From CAZTZY01 sp964617765 (lineage in GTDB: Bacteria; Pseudomonadota; Gammaproteobacteria; Pseudomonadales; DT-91), in NCBI GenBank assembly GCA_964617765.1, contig CAZTZY010000135.1, positions 1-5,665 of the forward strand: a stretch of DNA of 5,665 nucleotides, read 5' to 3'. A program made the translations under genes and the position numbers. Under the pieces are notes generated by a model. The model was not told the origin of the DNA. It saw only the letters and a program-made list of their open reading frames with translations, and searched no databases. Numbering within the stretch: the stretch's first letter is position 1; each line of letters opens with the position of its first letter. Below, in pieces: positions 5,295-5,665 of this stretch.

Positions 5295-5665
5295 TTAGTG
5301 GTTATACCAGATGGGCGATGTCCATGCCCTTTCCTGGACATCCGCAGGATAGGTACCTACCTGTTGCTCCTCAAACGTTTGAGGATAAATAGCACTGAGA
5401 TGATCATGCAAACAACAACGCTGATAACCTTCATCCAATAAGCCTTTCTGCGAACAAGCTTCTTCAAAACTGCTAAAGGGAGTATGTTCAAGATGTGCGT
5501 TACACTGCGACCAGGACCAGCGACAGCTCGGATTCTCTAACACTCGCGCATAATAGAAAGCGTCTATCGCGGGATTAAAATCGGGGTCACGCCATACGGC
5601 GCATAACTGATCCTGGCCATTGCCCTGCACAGCACAAGTATTCAAGTTAACACTGGCGGCATTGG
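5295..5665 (-). CDS. DUF3604 domain protein, C-terminal end, 5' part outside window
   Basis: The frame is open to the window edge and covers the last 122 residues; a TTG at 5645 is not the start because family-like sequence ('NAASVNLNTC') continues upstream. Segments that identify the family are 'LCAVWRDPDFNP', 'AFYYARVLENPSCRWS' and the terminal 'QERAWTSPIWY', all near-invariant in DUF3604 proteins as I know them. Those proteins are usually 600-700 aa, exported, and begin with a PHP-like 'GD-x-H-x-H' metal-binding segment; that part is outside the window, so its presence here is only expected. This tail is cysteine-rich (7 Cys), consistent with a periplasmic location and disulfides. Between 'RWSWSQCN' and the end it carries a long variable insert with a CC pair. 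The enzyme activity of the family is not established to my knowledge. It is the first gene visible of a three-gene operon with the isomerase and the HupE/UreJ protein. Confidence 0.85.
   Translation of the reverse strand, partial: NAASVNLNTCAVQGNGQDQLCAVWRDPDFNPAIDAFYYARVLENPSCRWSWSQCNAHLEHTPFSSFEEACSQKGLLDEGYQRCCLHDHLSAIYPQTFEEQQVGTYPADVQERAWTSPIWYNH

Noticed and set aside
4672..5298. 208-codon open frame on the + strand opposite the isomerase gene
   Set aside because: Its composition is the Ser/Arg/Ile/Phe-rich kind produced by antisense reading of a helical, Lys/Leu-rich gene, and the minus strand has clear family motifs.
1..5665. CRISPR array, tRNA, rRNA, IS element or phage genes
   Set aside because: No regularly spaced repeats, no cloverleaf or rRNA sequence, and no transposase or integrase frame were seen on either strand.

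Overview
The window looks like a piece of a moderate-GC (low-to-mid 40s % by eye) Gram-negative chromosome, probably a gammaproteobacterium. The evidence is a Lol-type lipoprotein signal, a periplasmic foldase, a HupE/UreJ-type membrane protein and a DUF3604 C-terminus, a set known mostly from proteobacteria. This is inference from protein families; there is no rRNA or marker gene to confirm it.

Left part (1-817, + strand). The window opens inside the C-terminal third of an aminoglycoside-phosphotransferase/ecdysteroid-kinase-like protein (2-322). A near-perfect 30-bp palindrome (343-372) follows. Next is a small SRPBCC (START/polyketide-cyclase fold) protein that begins at GTG (392-817).

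Middle-left gap (818-1320). No intact gene is visible. Read on the minus strand, it carries decayed pieces of a GNAT/hemolysin-like acyltransferase (about 850-1070, with a frameshift and stops). It also has a strong intrinsic terminator (1251-1286) belonging to the next minus-strand gene.

Middle (1321-2814, - strand). This is a 497-aa secreted lipoprotein with 7-8 repeats of the kind that form beta-propeller blades. Its upstream region (2815-3168) is very AT-rich and holds a perfect 12-6-12 inverted repeat (2911-2940), a candidate operator.

Right part (3169-5665, - strand). Three genes form a tight operon, in transcription order: the C-terminal end of a DUF3604 protein (cut by the window edge), a membrane-anchored parvulin-like (PpiC/SurA-type) peptidylprolyl isomerase 30 nt downstream, and a HupE/UreJ-2 family membrane protein whose start codon overlaps the isomerase stop (TGATG). 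The most interesting hypothesis here is that they act as one envelope system: a secreted, possibly metal-dependent DUF3604 enzyme, a dedicated foldase and a metal permease. The isomerase also has a duplicated pre-PPIase helical module and a small repeat-rich linker between the copies, which looks unusual.
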